Shown piece by piece: positions 41,318 to 51,331 of a DNA stretch of 64,000 nucleotides; positions within the stretch are counted from its first letter, which is position 1; each line of letters starts with the position of its first letter. Origin of the DNA: Agrobacterium salinitolerans (lineage in GTDB: Bacteria; Pseudomonadota; Alphaproteobacteria; Rhizobiales; Rhizobiaceae); assembly GCF_002008225.1 (NCBI RefSeq), contig NZ_MRDH01000022.1, positions 48,669 through 112,668 of the forward strand, read 5' to 3'. The notes beneath the pieces were generated by a model. The model worked only from the letters and a program-made list of their open reading frames with translations, was not told the origin of the DNA and did no database searches. A program made the position numbers and the translations under genes.

Positions 41318-42853
41318 ATGACAATAATCAAGAAGGGGATGACGACAACGTTCGTCGCGCTTGCCATGGCCGCATCGGCCTTGACCGCCGCACCGGCTCT
41401 TGCCGCCGGCAAGATGACCATTTCCAGCCCGCAGGACCCGGGCAGCTGGGATCCGATCGACACTTTCCTCGTGCAATGGGCTGCCGTCGCCACCAACATC
41501 TTCGACGGCCTGACCTATCGCGGCCCGGACCTGAAACTCGTGCCCGGCCTTGCCGAATCCTGGGAAGAGCTGGATGAGGGCAAGCGCATCCGCTTCAAGC
41601 TGCGCCAGAACGTCAAGTTCCACAATGGCGAGCCCTTCAACGCCGCCGCCGTCAAGTTCACCTTCGAGCGCCTTCTCGGCGAACAGGGTGCCAAGGGCCC
41701 GCAGCGCTCCAACTATGTCGCCATCGAAAGCGTCGATGTCATCGATGACTACACGGTGGACATGAAGCTGAAGGCGCCGGATCCGGTGCTGCTGACCAAG
41801 CTTGCCGGTTATGGCGGCATGATCGTTCCGCCGAAGTACATTCAGGAAAAGGGCGAGGACAACTTCAACCTCAACCCGGTTGGCACCGGCGCGTTCAAAT
41901 TCGTTTCCTACGCACCGAAGACCAACATCAAGCTGGAGGCCAACGCCGACTACTGGGGCGGTGCGCCAAAACTTTCCGAACTCGAATATCGCTTCATTTC
42001 CGAGCCGGCGACCGCCGTTGCCGAATTGCAGGCCGGCCGCGTCGATCTCGTCATTCCGCCCACCATCCCGATCGGCATGATCCCGGTTATCCAAGGCGAT
42101 TCCAAGCTGGAGATTGTCAGCGTGCCCGGCCCGACGGTCGATGCGCTGCGTTTCAACACCCGTGATGGCATCACCGCCGATCCGAAGGTGCGCAAAGCCA
42201 TCATCATGGCCGTCGACCGTGGCACCATCGTCAAGTCGATCCTCGCCGGTCAGGCCTCCGAGATTGCAAGCTTCCAGAGCGCGCTGTCCTTCGGTTACGA
42301 TCCGGAGCTGAAGCCGCTGCCCTACGATCCGGAAGGTGCAAAGAAGCTTCTTGCGGAAGCCGGCGTCAAGCCCGGTGCGGCGCTCCAGATCGATATCCGT
42401 GGCAATGACGCGACGATGAACGAGGTGGCGCAGGTCATTTCCAGCTATCTGTCCATGGTCGGCATCACCGCCACCATCAAGCCCTATGAGACCAACGTTC
42501 TCCTGAACGACATCATCCCGCAGGGCAAGACCGGCGCGATGTTCCAGCAGAAATGGGGCGGCTGGACCTTCGATTACGACAACACGGCCTATTCCATGTA
42601 TCACTCCGGTGAAAAGTGGAACCCTTACGACAAGGACGAGAAGCTGGACAAAATGCTGGAATCCCAGCGTCCGCTGACCGACCGTGCCGAGCGCGAAAAA
42701 ATCCTCAAGGAAATCGGCAGCTACACCGCCGAACGCGCGCTCGAAATCCCGCTTTACAACACCAATGCCATTTACGGCATCAACAAGCGGGTCAAGGGTT
42801 TTGTGGCACCGCCGGATAACCGCCTGAAGCTGACCGACGTCACCGTCGAATAA
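41318..42853 (+). CDS. Peptide ABC transporter substrate-binding protein (DppA/OppA family)
   Basis: A 511-residue SBP_bac_5 protein with a Sec signal (cleavage near APALAAGK). Family regions are TNIFDGLTYRGPDLKLVPGL, FKLRQNVKFHNGEPFNAAAV and NPVGTGAFKF. It is the second gene of the operon, 41 bases after the ATPase. Members bind di- or oligopeptides, glutathione or opine-like compounds; the neighbouring peptidase favours a peptide or peptide conjugate. Confidence 0.9.
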   Translation: MTIIKKGMTTTFVALAMAASALTAAPALAAGKMTISSPQDPGSWDPIDTFLVQWAAVATNIFDGLTYRGPDLKLVPGLAESWEELDEGKRIRFKLRQNVKFHNGEPFNAAAVKFTFERLLGEQGAKGPQRSNYVAIESVDVIDDYTVDMKLKAPDPVLLTKLAGYGGMIVPPKYIQEKGEDNFNLNPVGTGAFKFVSYAPKTNIKLEANADYWGGAPKLSELEYRFISEPATAVAELQAGRVDLVIPPTIPIGMIPVIQGDSKLEIVSVPGPTVDALRFNTRDGITADPKVRKAIIMAVDRGTIVKSILAGQASEIASFQSALSFGYDPELKPLPYDPEGAKKLLAEAGVKPGAALQIDIRGNDATMNEVAQVISSYLSMVGITATIKPYETNVLLNDIIPQGKTGAMFQQKWGGWTFDYDNTAYSMYHSGEKWNPYDKDEKLDKMLESQRPLTDRAEREKILKEIGSYTAERALEIPLYNTNAIYGINKRVKGFVAPPDNRLKLTDVTVE

Positions 42854-42931
42854 TCAGGCTGGTTTTTCTGATCAACACACCTTGCCCGCCGCAATGCGGG
42901 CAAGGTCGGGTCTCTCTTCAAGGTAAAAAAC

Positions 42932-43855
42932 GTGGCCGGTTTCCTCATCAAGCGATTGCTGCAGGCGATTTTTGTCGTCATCGCCATCACCCTTCTCGTT
43001 TCCTTCGCCATCCGCCTCACCGGTGACCCCGCCGTCACCATGTTCCAGGGCGGTGGCAGCATGACGGAAGACGATCTGGCGCGCATCCGCGCAGCGCTCG
43101 GCACCGACCGGCCATTCTTCGTGCAATATTTCAGCTTCCTGAAGGGTCTCGTGACGCTCGATTTCGGCCGCAGCTTCACCGGCAGCACGCCCGTCTCGCG
43201 CCTGATCGCGGATGCCCTACCCGCAACGCTTCTCCTCGCCTTCATCTCCATGGCGGTCTCGATTGCGCTGTCGATCCCGCTCGGCATCAAGGCCGCTACC
43301 TCGCGCGGCAAGACGGCCGATCAGGTGATCCGCATCTTCTCACTCGTCGGCCTGTCATTCCCGAATTTTTGGCTGGCCACCATGCTGGTGCTCTTATTCT
43401 CCATCACGCTCGGCTGGCTGCCGCCAAGCGGTATGGGCGGTTTTGCCAGCTACATCATGCCCGCCGTCACCATGGGCGTCATCCTGACGGCTACCAATGT
43501 GCGGCTGGTGCGCACGGCCATGCTGGATACGCTGCGCTCGCAATATGTCATGGTGGCGCGCGCAAAGGGGCTGAGCGAAAATAAGGTTCTCTACAAGCAC
43601 GCGCTGCGCAATTGCGCCATTCCGCTCATCACCTATTTTGGCCTGCAATTCGGCGGGCTGCTCGGCGGCATCGTCGTCATTGAGCGCGTCTTCAACTGGC
43701 CGGGCCTCGGCACGCTGGCCTTCGACGCCGTCGGCGCGCGTGATTATCCCGTGCTTCAGGCCGTCATCACCGTGCTGTCGCTGATGATCGTCGGCATTAA
43801 CCTTCTGGTCGATATCGCCTATGGCCTTGTCGATCCGCGCATCCGCACGGAGTAA
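42932..43855 (+). CDS. Peptide ABC transporter permease (DppB type)
   Basis: A 307-residue permease with six predicted membrane segments. It opens with GTG 42932 or a nearby codon (MAGFLIKRLLQAIFVVIAIT), the typical DppB N-terminus. RAKGLSENKVLYKHALRNC is the coupling loop. The gap of 78 bases after the binding-protein gene holds a short inverted repeat around CTTGCCCGC/GCGGGCAAG that may attenuate expression. Confidence 0.88.
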   Translation: MAGFLIKRLLQAIFVVIAITLLVSFAIRLTGDPAVTMFQGGGSMTEDDLARIRAALGTDRPFFVQYFSFLKGLVTLDFGRSFTGSTPVSRLIADALPATLLLAFISMAVSIALSIPLGIKAATSRGKTADQVIRIFSLVGLSFPNFWLATMLVLLFSITLGWLPPSGMGGFASYIMPAVTMGVILTATNVRLVRTAMLDTLRSQYVMVARAKGLSENKVLYKHALRNCAIPLITYFGLQFGGLLGGIVVIERVFNWPGLGTLAFDAVGARDYPVLQAVITVLSLMIVGINLLVDIAYGLVDPRIRTE

Positions 43856-43861
43856 GTGACG

Positions 43862-44710
43862 ATGGCTGCCAAAACCTCGCGTCTTTCGCGCTTCACCAAT
43901 CTCGAATTCGTCCTCGGCGCGTCGCTGACGACAATCATCTGCCTTGCCGTCATCTTTTCCGACGTGCTGTTTCCGGGCGGGGCCGACAAGATCGACCTCA
44001 TGGCGCGCCTTGCCAAGCCGTTTGCCAATGCCGCCCATCCGCTCGGCACCGATCCGCTGGGGCGTGACGTGCTCGCGCGCGTCGTCGCCGGCGGCAAGAT
44101 CTCGCTGCTGGTCGGCTTCACCTCCGTCATCGGCGCTGTCATCTTCGGTGTCGCGGTCGGACTGGTGGCCGGTTATTATCGCGGCTTCTGGGACATGCTG
44201 GTCATGCGCTTTGCCGATATCCAGCTCGCCATGCCCTTCATCCTGCTCGCCATCACCTTCATCGCCATTGTCGGCGGCAGCCTCACCAACACCATCATCC
44301 TCCTGATCGTCTCGCAATGGGTGCAATATGCCCGCCTCGTGCGCGGCTCGGTGCTGACGCTTCGGGAGCGGGAATTTATCCTTTCCGCCCGCGCTATCGG
44401 CGTGAAGGACTGGCGCATCATTCTCCAGCACCTGCTGCCGAACCTCATCGGCCCTGTCATCGTGCTGATGACGCTCAATGTCGCCAACAACATCCTGCTC
44501 GAAAGCAGCCTCACCTTCCTCGGTCTCGGCGTCGATCCGACCATTCCGAGCTGGGGCGGCATGCTGGCGGATGGACGGACCTATCTGCAAACCGCATGGT
44601 GGGTCAGCGTCTTCCCGGGTCTTGCTATCCTTCTGACGGTGCTTGGCCTCAACCTTCTCGGTGACTGGCTGCGCGACAGTCTCGACCCCACCGGCAGAAC
44701 CTCGAGGTAA
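43862..44710 (+). CDS. Peptide ABC transporter permease (DppC type)
   Basis: A 282-residue permease forming the channel with the DppB-like protein. The N-terminal periplasmic motif is HPLGTDPLGRDVLARVVAG and the coupling loop is LSARAIGVKDWRIILQHLLP. The closing LNLLGDWLRDSLDP is the family C-terminus. It starts 6 bases after the previous gene. Confidence 0.9.
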   Translation: MAAKTSRLSRFTNLEFVLGASLTTIICLAVIFSDVLFPGGADKIDLMARLAKPFANAAHPLGTDPLGRDVLARVVAGGKISLLVGFTSVIGAVIFGVAVGLVAGYYRGFWDMLVMRFADIQLAMPFILLAITFIAIVGGSLTNTIILLIVSQWVQYARLVRGSVLTLREREFILSARAIGVKDWRIILQHLLPNLIGPVIVLMTLNVANNILLESSLTFLGLGVDPTIPSWGGMLADGRTYLQTAWWVSVFPGLAILLTVLGLNLLGDWLRDSLDPTGRTSR

Positions 44711-44715
44711 CAGCG

Positions 44716-46449
44716 ATGAGCCAGATTTTCGACCAGACTTTCGAACGCACGCTGGATACGCTTCTTGCCAATGCCGAACCCGGCCAGTCCTTCGAGGCAT
44801 GGAGCTTCGATGACGCCAAAAGCCGTCGCGAAGCCGAAAACCGGCTGAAGAAAAAAGGGGTCAGCGCCCGCATCCGCAGCGCCTACAAGCCGCTTCTCTT
44901 CACCTTTCTGGAAGAGATCAGCCTCGATGGCGTCGACACCATCGAGGTGCGTTACCCGGTGCACGCCAGCGCGCCGGCCAACCGTTTCCGGTTGGAGGCC
45001 TATCCCCTGGCGGCGCTGGTGGGCGATACGAAGATCGACTTCATCGCCCGAAAAGACGACGAGTTCCATTATGATGTTACCCTGAGCCGCAACGGCAAGA
45101 CGGAAACCCTGAAGGTTCTGGCGCCGAACCGGGTTCACACCGATATCGTCGGCGAAACCAACGTCTCTCCCACCGGCTGGTTCCGGCCTGCCGGCAACGC
45201 TTCAGGTGAGCGGCTGGAGACGGATTTCGAACGGCTTTTCGAAGCGGCGATCCAAGCCGTCGCCGACCATGGCTGGGGTGACAACGAGCCCTATTTCGAA
45301 GAACTGAACATTCGCGTCACGCATCCAGCCGAAGATCTGCCGCTGGCGGTTGGCGACGAAGTCGTCAGCCTGCGCGAAGCCCTGCATGAAGATTTCTATT
45401 TCTCGCTCTTGGAGTTCTTCCAGAAAAAATCCGGCCGCCCGCTTGGCGACCGGGGACTGAAGCCCGGCCAGATCGTACCGGAAATCGTCAAAAGCGAGGG
45501 CGAAGTCTCCGTCCGCATCGAGGCTCGCAGGCTCACCACCGTCTTTCTCGATGGTCGCGAACAGGAGATCGATACAGCCAGCGAACCGGTTGCGGCAGGC
45601 CAGCTCACGAAGCTGCTTGAAGAAATCGGCGGCGAGGGATTCGAGGCGCGCTCTCGTTCCGGCCGTATTCTTGCCGCCCGGTATGTCACCGGCAGCGATG
45701 CCGCCGTGATGATCAGCGGCGGTCAGCACCCTAACGAGACCACAGGCATCGTCGGCGCCATCCGGGCCGCCCGCAGGCTCGCCGGACGCAAGGGCGCGCA
45801 TTTCACCATTTCGCCGCTGGAAAATCCGGATGGTTACGCCCTGCATCAACGGCTGAGAGCCGACAATCCGCGCCACATGCATCACGCAGCGCGTTACACG
45901 GCGCTCGGCGACGATCTCGAATACCGCACGCTGGAAAATTCAGGCAGCCATATCAACGAGAAGGAAATCCGCTTCAAGGCGCAGGACATCAGCGGTGCCA
46001 GCCTGCATGTGAACCTGCACGGTTATCCATCTCACGAATGGACCCGACCGCTTTCCGGTTATGTACCGCGCAATTTCGCCATGTGGACGCTACCGAAGGG
46101 TTTCTTCCTCATCATCCGCCACCATGCGGACTGGGAAAGGCAGGCCGAGGCCCTGCTCGACCGGGTGACCCGCCATCTTGGCGCCATTCCCGGCCTGCTC
46201 GACTACAACAACCGACAGATCGCACTTTATGAAATCCACGCCGGTGAAACCGGTTTTCGCATCATCAACGGCTTCCCGTGCCTGTCGTCCGTCGATGACC
46301 GCCACACCGTACCGATGACGCTGATCACCGAATATCCAGACGAGACAATCTACGGCAATGATTTCATCACCGGCCATACCGCGCAAATGGAAACGGTTCT
46401 CTCGGCCTATGACGCCTGGCAGGAAATCCTGTCACCACAGGTCGCCTGA
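44716..46449 (+). CDS. M14-family zinc peptidase linked to the peptide importer
   Basis: A 577-residue protein without a signal peptide, so probably cytoplasmic. The C-terminal half carries a carboxypeptidase-like zinc site: His338-x-x-Glu341 (GGQHPNETTG) and His435 (HVNLHGYPSHEW), with SPLENPDGYALHQRL between, the usual Asn-Pro-Asp-Gly segment of M14 enzymes. The N-terminal 320 residues are not a known domain to me. It starts 5 bases after the last permease gene, so it probably trims or deconjugates the imported compound. The substrate is unknown. Confidence 0.75.
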   Translation: MSQIFDQTFERTLDTLLANAEPGQSFEAWSFDDAKSRREAENRLKKKGVSARIRSAYKPLLFTFLEEISLDGVDTIEVRYPVHASAPANRFRLEAYPLAALVGDTKIDFIARKDDEFHYDVTLSRNGKTETLKVLAPNRVHTDIVGETNVSPTGWFRPAGNASGERLETDFERLFEAAIQAVADHGWGDNEPYFEELNIRVTHPAEDLPLAVGDEVVSLREALHEDFYFSLLEFFQKKSGRPLGDRGLKPGQIVPEIVKSEGEVSVRIEARRLTTVFLDGREQEIDTASEPVAAGQLTKLLEEIGGEGFEARSRSGRILAARYVTGSDAAVMISGGQHPNETTGIVGAIRAARRLAGRKGAHFTISPLENPDGYALHQRLRADNPRHMHHAARYTALGDDLEYRTLENSGSHINEKEIRFKAQDISGASLHVNLHGYPSHEWTRPLSGYVPRNFAMWTLPKGFFLIIRHHADWERQAEALLDRVTRHLGAIPGLLDYNNRQIALYEIHAGETGFRIINGFPCLSSVDDRHTVPMTLITEYPDETIYGNDFITGHTAQMETVLSAYDAWQEILSPQVA

Positions 46450-46569
46450 TAGAGCCAGTCGGAGGCGGCGGGAGCAAAAGCGGCGGGAAAAGACGATAAC
46501 AAGTCAAACCCGATCAAGCAGGAAGCGGAGCGGTTTTGCATGGTAAGGGCGTGAACCACAGGAGACCCC

Positions 46570-47394
46570 ATGCCCGCTCTCGACAAGCTCATCTGGCAGA
46601 TCGAAACCGATCTGCACAAGGACCTGACATTGACGGTCCTGTCCGATCGCTGCGCAATCAGTACACATCACATGTGCCGGTTGTTCCAGCTTTCCACCGG
46701 CCTGTCGATCATGTCCTACGTCCGGGCACGCCGCCTTTCCAGGGCGGCGGAAACCATCGCGCTGTGCGATGGCGACATCCTCACCGCAGCACTTGATGCG
46801 GGATACGGGTCCCATGAGGCGTTCACGCGAGCCTTTGCGAATTATTTCAATGCATTACCGAGCACTGTTCGCAAGGCCCGATCAACCTCGTCCCTTGATC
46901 TCATGGAGCCATTAAAAATGAAAACCGACATGTTCGTCGAAGTCCAGCCGCCGGAAATACGCCGTGCCGACGCCTTTATGGTTGTGGGTCTCAGTACCCC
47001 GTGCTCACTGGAGAATAACAGCACCATTCCCGCCCTCTGGCAGCGCTTCAATCTGCGCGAAAGCGAGGTCGAGGAGGTGGTATCCGGGGCCGCCTACGGA
47101 GTGTGCAGTGCCGCCGATGAAGCCGGCAACTGCACCTATCTCGCCGGCGTCCAGGCGCTGAAAACAACACCGGGCATGGATCATATCGAGTTGCCCGCAC
47201 AATCCTACGCGGTCTTCACCCATAACGGACACATCTCGGATCTTCCACGAACGGTCTACACGATCTGGAACAAGGCGCTGCCCGATGCCGGACTGAAAAC
47301 CGCCGACTCTCCCGATTTCGAACGTTATGACCGGCGCTTCAATCCTGAGACCGGGCGGGGAAGCGTGGAAATCTGGATACCCGTCATCGCCTGA
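46570..47394 (+). CDS. AraC-family regulator with GyrI-like effector-binding domain
   Basis: A 274-residue regulator. An AraC double HTH is at the N-terminus (LTVLSDRCAISTHHMCRLFQ; ALDAGYGSHEAFTRAFANYF), and residues about 118-274 form a GyrI/Rob-like ligand-binding domain (VEVQPPEIRRADAFMVVGLS to RGSVEIWIPV). The layout with HTH first is the Rob/SoxS-plus-sensor type. It follows the peptidase gene by 120 bases on the same strand and may regulate the importer or an unrelated stress response. Confidence 0.82.
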   Translation: MPALDKLIWQIETDLHKDLTLTVLSDRCAISTHHMCRLFQLSTGLSIMSYVRARRLSRAAETIALCDGDILTAALDAGYGSHEAFTRAFANYFNALPSTVRKARSTSSLDLMEPLKMKTDMFVEVQPPEIRRADAFMVVGLSTPCSLENNSTIPALWQRFNLRESEVEEVVSGAAYGVCSAADEAGNCTYLAGVQALKTTPGMDHIELPAQSYAVFTHNGHISDLPRTVYTIWNKALPDAGLKTADSPDFERYDRRFNPETGRGSVEIWIPVIA

Positions 47395-47478
47395 AACAAT
47401 GGCCTGTAAAGACCATATGCTCCAGCCAGCGTTGGGGCATATGGCGCATGGGCCGCCGCTCAACCGGAGACGGTCCGC

Positions 47479-47853
47479 CTATTTTGCCGACGCGGCGGTG
47501 GCGAGCTTCTGGTCCCGCTGCTTCTGCAGCAGCTTCTTGCCCTTGCTGAGAATATGCAAGTTGGCAGCATCCAGCTTGTTATAGGCAGCCTGGATGATAT
47601 CGAGATCGGAGACATGCCCGACCGCTGCGAGCTTGTACATGACGTCTCCGACGGCGACGTCGATGGTCGGCGCAGGCGTGGTGGCGACGTCCCGCGCGGC
47701 GGCCTGAACACCCTCCGCCGTTCCGCCCATGCCGAGATAGAGCGTGAGCGCCTTGCGAAGAAACGCCTCGCGGCGTTCGATCTTGTTGTTGAGTATACTT
47801 TCGCCGACGCGATTACGCATCAGCTCAACGGCTCTGTTTTGATATTCGCTCAT
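47479..47853 (-). CDS. Conserved hypothetical protein
   Basis: A 124-residue protein from ATG 47853 (MSEYQNRAVELMRNRVGESI). It is rich in charged and alpha-helical residues (KIERREAFLRKALTLYLGMG; ILSKGKKLLQKQRDQKLATA) with no signal or membrane segment. I do not recognise the family. It stands alone on the minus strand between two transport operons. The 343-base gap to its right contains an inverted repeat CCTTAA-N6-TTAAGG at 47905-47922 that may belong to its promoter. Confidence 0.6.
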   Translation of the reverse strand: MSEYQNRAVELMRNRVGESILNNKIERREAFLRKALTLYLGMGGTAEGVQAAARDVATTPAPTIDVAVGDVMYKLAAVGHVSDLDIIQAAYNKLDAANLHILSKGKKLLQKQRDQKLATAASAK

Positions 47854-48081
47854 CAGACACCAAATAAAGTTCAGAAATATTCTTCGCGAGGCTACGAACA
47901 ATCCCCTTAAAACTGGTTAAGGCGTGGCGTTCGCCTTCGCGTGAACACCATTGCGCACCGAGTTTACCCGAAGCTGTTTTCCCGCGTCTGAAACGACCGG
48001 CGACGGAACCGGTTTGAAAATCGTTCAGGCGGCGTTATTGTCCTTTCCGGTTTGGGGCGGGGCGCAACAAAGCCGTTATTG

Positions 48082-48097
48082 ATAACCGTCAGGTTAT
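48082..48097 (+). promoter_or_regulatory. PcaQ-type box before branched-chain-type importer
   Basis: ATAACC-GTCA-GGTTAT is a perfect inverted repeat with the spacing of the PcaQ consensus, and resembles the box before pcaD. It lies 100 bases before the binding-protein start. Otherwise 47923-48081 holds nothing I recognise. Confidence 0.65.
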
Positions 48098-48196
48098 TTA
48101 TACCCCCCCTTATTTCATTTTACTTTGGCCGCCGCACTCATCAATCTGACAGCCTGGATCGGTGGACGGGAGCCACGGATCAATTGGGAGGAAGTC

Positions 48197-49369
48197 ATGA
48201 AAATGCGGATCACCGCCGCCATCGCGGCCATTTGTTTTAGTTCCGTTGCCTATGCCGATACGATCAAGGTGGGTGTAGTCGGTCCGTTCTCCGGCCCCTT
48301 CGCGTTGCAGGGCAAGAACTTCAAGGCCGGCATCGACGCCTGGTTCGCCCTTAACGGCAACAAGGTCGGCGACGATACGGTTGAAATCGTCTATCGCGAT
48401 GTTCCGCAGGCCGATCCGGCGCAGTCCAAGGCGCTGGCGCAGGAGCTGGTGGTCAAGGAAGGCGTGCAATATCTCGCCGGCTTTTATTTCACGCCCGACG
48501 CCATGGCGGTTACACCGCTTCTGAAGCAGGGCAATGTGCCGATGGTCATCATGAATGCCGCCACTTCGGCCATCGTGACCAAGAGCCCCTATGTGGTGCG
48601 CACCTCGTTCACCACCTGGCAGACCTCCACACCCATCGCCAAGGTGGCCTTTGACGGCGGCGTGAAGAAGGTCATTTCGCTGGTCAGCGATTACGGCCCG
48701 GGCGTCGACGCCGAAAACGCCTTCAAGGCAGCCTTCACCGCCGCCGGCGGCGAAGTGGTGGAAACCATCCGCATGCCGCTTTCCACCAATGATTTCAGCC
48801 CGATCATGCAGCGCGTGAAGGATTCCGGCGCTCAAGGCGTCTTCGCCTTCCTGCCGTCGGGCCCGACCACGCTCGGCTTCGTCAAGGCCTTCAACGATAA
48901 CGGCCTGAAATCTTCAGGCGTCAAACTTTTCGCACCGGGTGATCTGACACAGGAATCCGATCTGCCGGCGCTCGGCGAGGCAGCACTCGGCATGCAGACG
49001 ACCTTCCATTACGCTGTCTCGCATGATTCCGCTGAGAACAAGACCTTCGTGGAAGCCGCCACCAAGGCGATCGGCAATCCGAAGGAACTGTCCTTCCCTT
49101 CCGTTGGCGCCTTTGACGGCATGTACGTCATCAGCAAGATGATCGAGGCCACCGGCGGCAAGCAGGATGCGGAAAAGGCGGTGGACGCGGTAAAGGGTCT
49201 TTCCTGGACAAGCCCGCGTGGCCCGGTCAGCATCGATCCGGAAAGCCGCCACATCACGCAGAACATCTATCTGCGCGAAGTGGCCAAGGGCGATGACGGC
49301 AATTATTACAACAAGGAAGTCCAGACCTTCGAAAAACAGGGTGATCCGGGCCTCGCCGCCGCGAAGTAA
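48197..49369 (+). CDS. Branched-chain-amino-acid-type ABC substrate-binding protein (candidate protocatechuate binder)
   Basis: A 390-residue LivK-family periplasmic protein. ATG 48197 follows GGGAGGAAG and begins the signal (MKMRITAAIAAICFSSVAYA). Core regions are VVGPFSGPFALQGKNFKAGI, VKEGVQYLAGFYFTPDAMAV and SDYGPGVDAENAFKAAFTAA. Relatives bind aliphatic amino acids, amides or aromatic acids. In Sinorhizobium meliloti a PcaQ-regulated importer of this class takes up protocatechuate; the PcaQ-type box here supports the same role. Confidence 0.85.
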   Translation: MKMRITAAIAAICFSSVAYADTIKVGVVGPFSGPFALQGKNFKAGIDAWFALNGNKVGDDTVEIVYRDVPQADPAQSKALAQELVVKEGVQYLAGFYFTPDAMAVTPLLKQGNVPMVIMNAATSAIVTKSPYVVRTSFTTWQTSTPIAKVAFDGGVKKVISLVSDYGPGVDAENAFKAAFTAAGGEVVETIRMPLSTNDFSPIMQRVKDSGAQGVFAFLPSGPTTLGFVKAFNDNGLKSSGVKLFAPGDLTQESDLPALGEAALGMQTTFHYAVSHDSAENKTFVEAATKAIGNPKELSFPSVGAFDGMYVISKMIEATGGKQDAEKAVDAVKGLSWTSPRGPVSIDPESRHITQNIYLREVAKGDDGNYYNKEVQTFEKQGDPGLAAAK

Positions 49370-49458
49370 AGAACAGTTTTGACGACGTTGTCGGGTCGCC
49401 AATAGCGGCCCGTCTCCGGCCCGGATGGGCATTGCAGCACCGGGAGGAGCTTTTCAGC

Positions 49459-50322
49459 ATGCAGACGGTCTTCAGCATCCTTGTCGATGCGCTTGCCTAT
49501 GGCATGGTCCTGTTCATCATCTCCATCGGCCTTTCGGTCACGATGGGGCTGATGCGGGTGGTCAATCTGGCGCATGGCGCTTTCGCCATGATCGGCGGTT
49601 ACCTCGCCTCCTATGCCGCCCACGGCCTCGGTCTCGGTTACGCCGTGGCGATCCTCGTCGCCATCGTCGGCACCATCGTCATCGCCATTCCGCTCGAACG
49701 TTTCCTCTATCGCCGCATCTATGGCGCGCCGGAGCTGACGCAGGTGCTAATGACCATCGGCATCACGTTTTGCATCATCGGCATCGCCAATTTCGTCTTT
49801 GGCCCAACGCTGAAGACCATTCCCTTGCCGCAGCAACTAGCCGGCCCCACCGATCTCGGCTTCCGCACCATCGCCACGCACCGCATCTTCGCCATTGCCT
49901 GTGGGCTGGCCGTGGCCGGAGCATTGTGGTTCACCTTCGAAAAGACGGCCTTCGGCATCAAGCTGCGCGCAGCCGTCGATAATGCCGCCATGGCGGCCGC
50001 ACTCGGCGTGCGCACCGAAATCATCTACGCCGTCAGCTTTGCCATCGCCGTCGGCCTTGCCGCCATGGGCGGCGTCATCGGCGCGGAACTTTTGCCGGTC
50101 GAACCCTATTATGCGCTGCGCTACATGGTGACCTTCCTAGTGGTGGTCTCGGTTGGTGGCGCAGGCTCCATTCCCGGCGCGCTGATCGCCTGTCTTCTGC
50201 TCGGCGCGATCGACACGACCGGGCGGTATCTTGCTCCTGAATATGGCGAATTCTTCTTTTACCTGGCGGTCATCGTGATCATCACGCTGTTCCCGCGCGG
50301 CCTTCTTGGAAGGGCGAAATGA
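49459..50322 (+). CDS. Branched-chain-type ABC permease (LivH family)
   Basis: A 287-residue permease. ATG 49459 follows GGAGGAGC. The N-terminal SIGLSVTMGLMRVVNLAHGA is the LivH signature, and GVIGAELLPVEPYYALRYMV lies in the later membrane region. It starts 89 bases after the binding-protein gene in a five-gene operon. Confidence 0.9.
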   Translation: MQTVFSILVDALAYGMVLFIISIGLSVTMGLMRVVNLAHGAFAMIGGYLASYAAHGLGLGYAVAILVAIVGTIVIAIPLERFLYRRIYGAPELTQVLMTIGITFCIIGIANFVFGPTLKTIPLPQQLAGPTDLGFRTIATHRIFAIACGLAVAGALWFTFEKTAFGIKLRAAVDNAAMAAALGVRTEIIYAVSFAIAVGLAAMGGVIGAELLPVEPYYALRYMVTFLVVVSVGGAGSIPGALIACLLLGAIDTTGRYLAPEYGEFFFYLAVIVIITLFPRGLLGRAK

Positions 50323-50323
50323 G

Positions 50324-51331
50324 ATGGCGGTGCTCATGAACGACGTGACTGAAACGGCAGAGATCCCGAAGGCGCGCTCACCGCTGCGCACGCTTGCGGG
50401 ACCGCTCCTCATCATTATGGCCGCGATTGCCGGTTATTATCTGTTTCCGGATAACCTGGCGCTTCTGACCCGCATCATCGCCATCGCGCTGCTGGTGCTG
50501 TCGATTGATCTTGTTACCGGCTATTGCGGCGTCGCGACACTTGGCCATGCCGCGCTCTTCGGCGCGGGCGCCTATGCCGCCGGCATTGCCGCGGCCCATT
50601 TAGAGATCACCGATCCGCTACTGATGACCTTGATCGGCGCAGGCGCGGGCGGCGTGGCTGGGTTGGTCTCCGGCACCGTTCTCTTGCGCGCCCACGGCCT
50701 GCCGCAGCTCGTTCTTTCCATCGCCGTCATTCACCTGTTCCACGAGGCCGCCAACAAAGCCTCCGGCTGGACCGGCGGCAGCGACGGGCTATCGGGCGTC
50801 TCTCCCGACGCCCTGTTCGGTACTTTCGAATTCGATCTTTTCGGCCGCACCGCCTATATCTATGGCGTCTGTCTGCTGCTCCTCGTGTTCCTCGCCCTCA
50901 AGGTTGTGGTCAATTCGCCCTTCGGCATGTTGTGCCGCGGCGTCAAGCAGGACAGCATCCGCATCCAGGCCATGGGCGGTTCGGTCAATGGCACTATTTT
51001 GAAGATGTTCGTCATATCGGGCATCGTCGCCGGCATTGGCGGCGCGCTGAACGCCATCTCCACCCAGGTCGTCGGTCTCGACAGCCTCAGCTTCACGCTT
51101 TCAGCCGAAGGGCTGGTCATGCTGGTGCTCGGTGGCGCAGGTTCGCTTTACGGGGCGCTGATCGGCACCGTCACATTCATGTGGTTCGAGGATGTGGTTT
51201 CCGCCGCCAACCCGTTCCACTGGCTCACCATTGTCGGCCTGCTGCTGATTGCCGTCGTGCTGTTTGCGCCGCGCGGGCTTTATGGCGCGGGTGAAGACAT
51301 CATTGCGCGCATTCGTGGAGGTCGCAAATGA
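50324..51331 (+). CDS. Branched-chain-type ABC permease (LivM family)
   Basis: A 335-residue permease with about nine membrane segments. The LivM motif GYCGVATLGHAALFGAGAYA is present, and GLVMLVLGGAGSLYGALIGT is the C-terminal family region. It starts one base after livH-like and overlaps the ATPase gene by 4 bases. Confidence 0.9.
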   Translation: MAVLMNDVTETAEIPKARSPLRTLAGPLLIIMAAIAGYYLFPDNLALLTRIIAIALLVLSIDLVTGYCGVATLGHAALFGAGAYAAGIAAAHLEITDPLLMTLIGAGAGGVAGLVSGTVLLRAHGLPQLVLSIAVIHLFHEAANKASGWTGGSDGLSGVSPDALFGTFEFDLFGRTAYIYGVCLLLLVFLALKVVVNSPFGMLCRGVKQDSIRIQAMGGSVNGTILKMFVISGIVAGIGGALNAISTQVVGLDSLSFTLSAEGLVMLVLGGAGSLYGALIGTVTFMWFEDVVSAANPFHWLTIVGLLLIAVVLFAPRGLYGAGEDIIARIRGGRK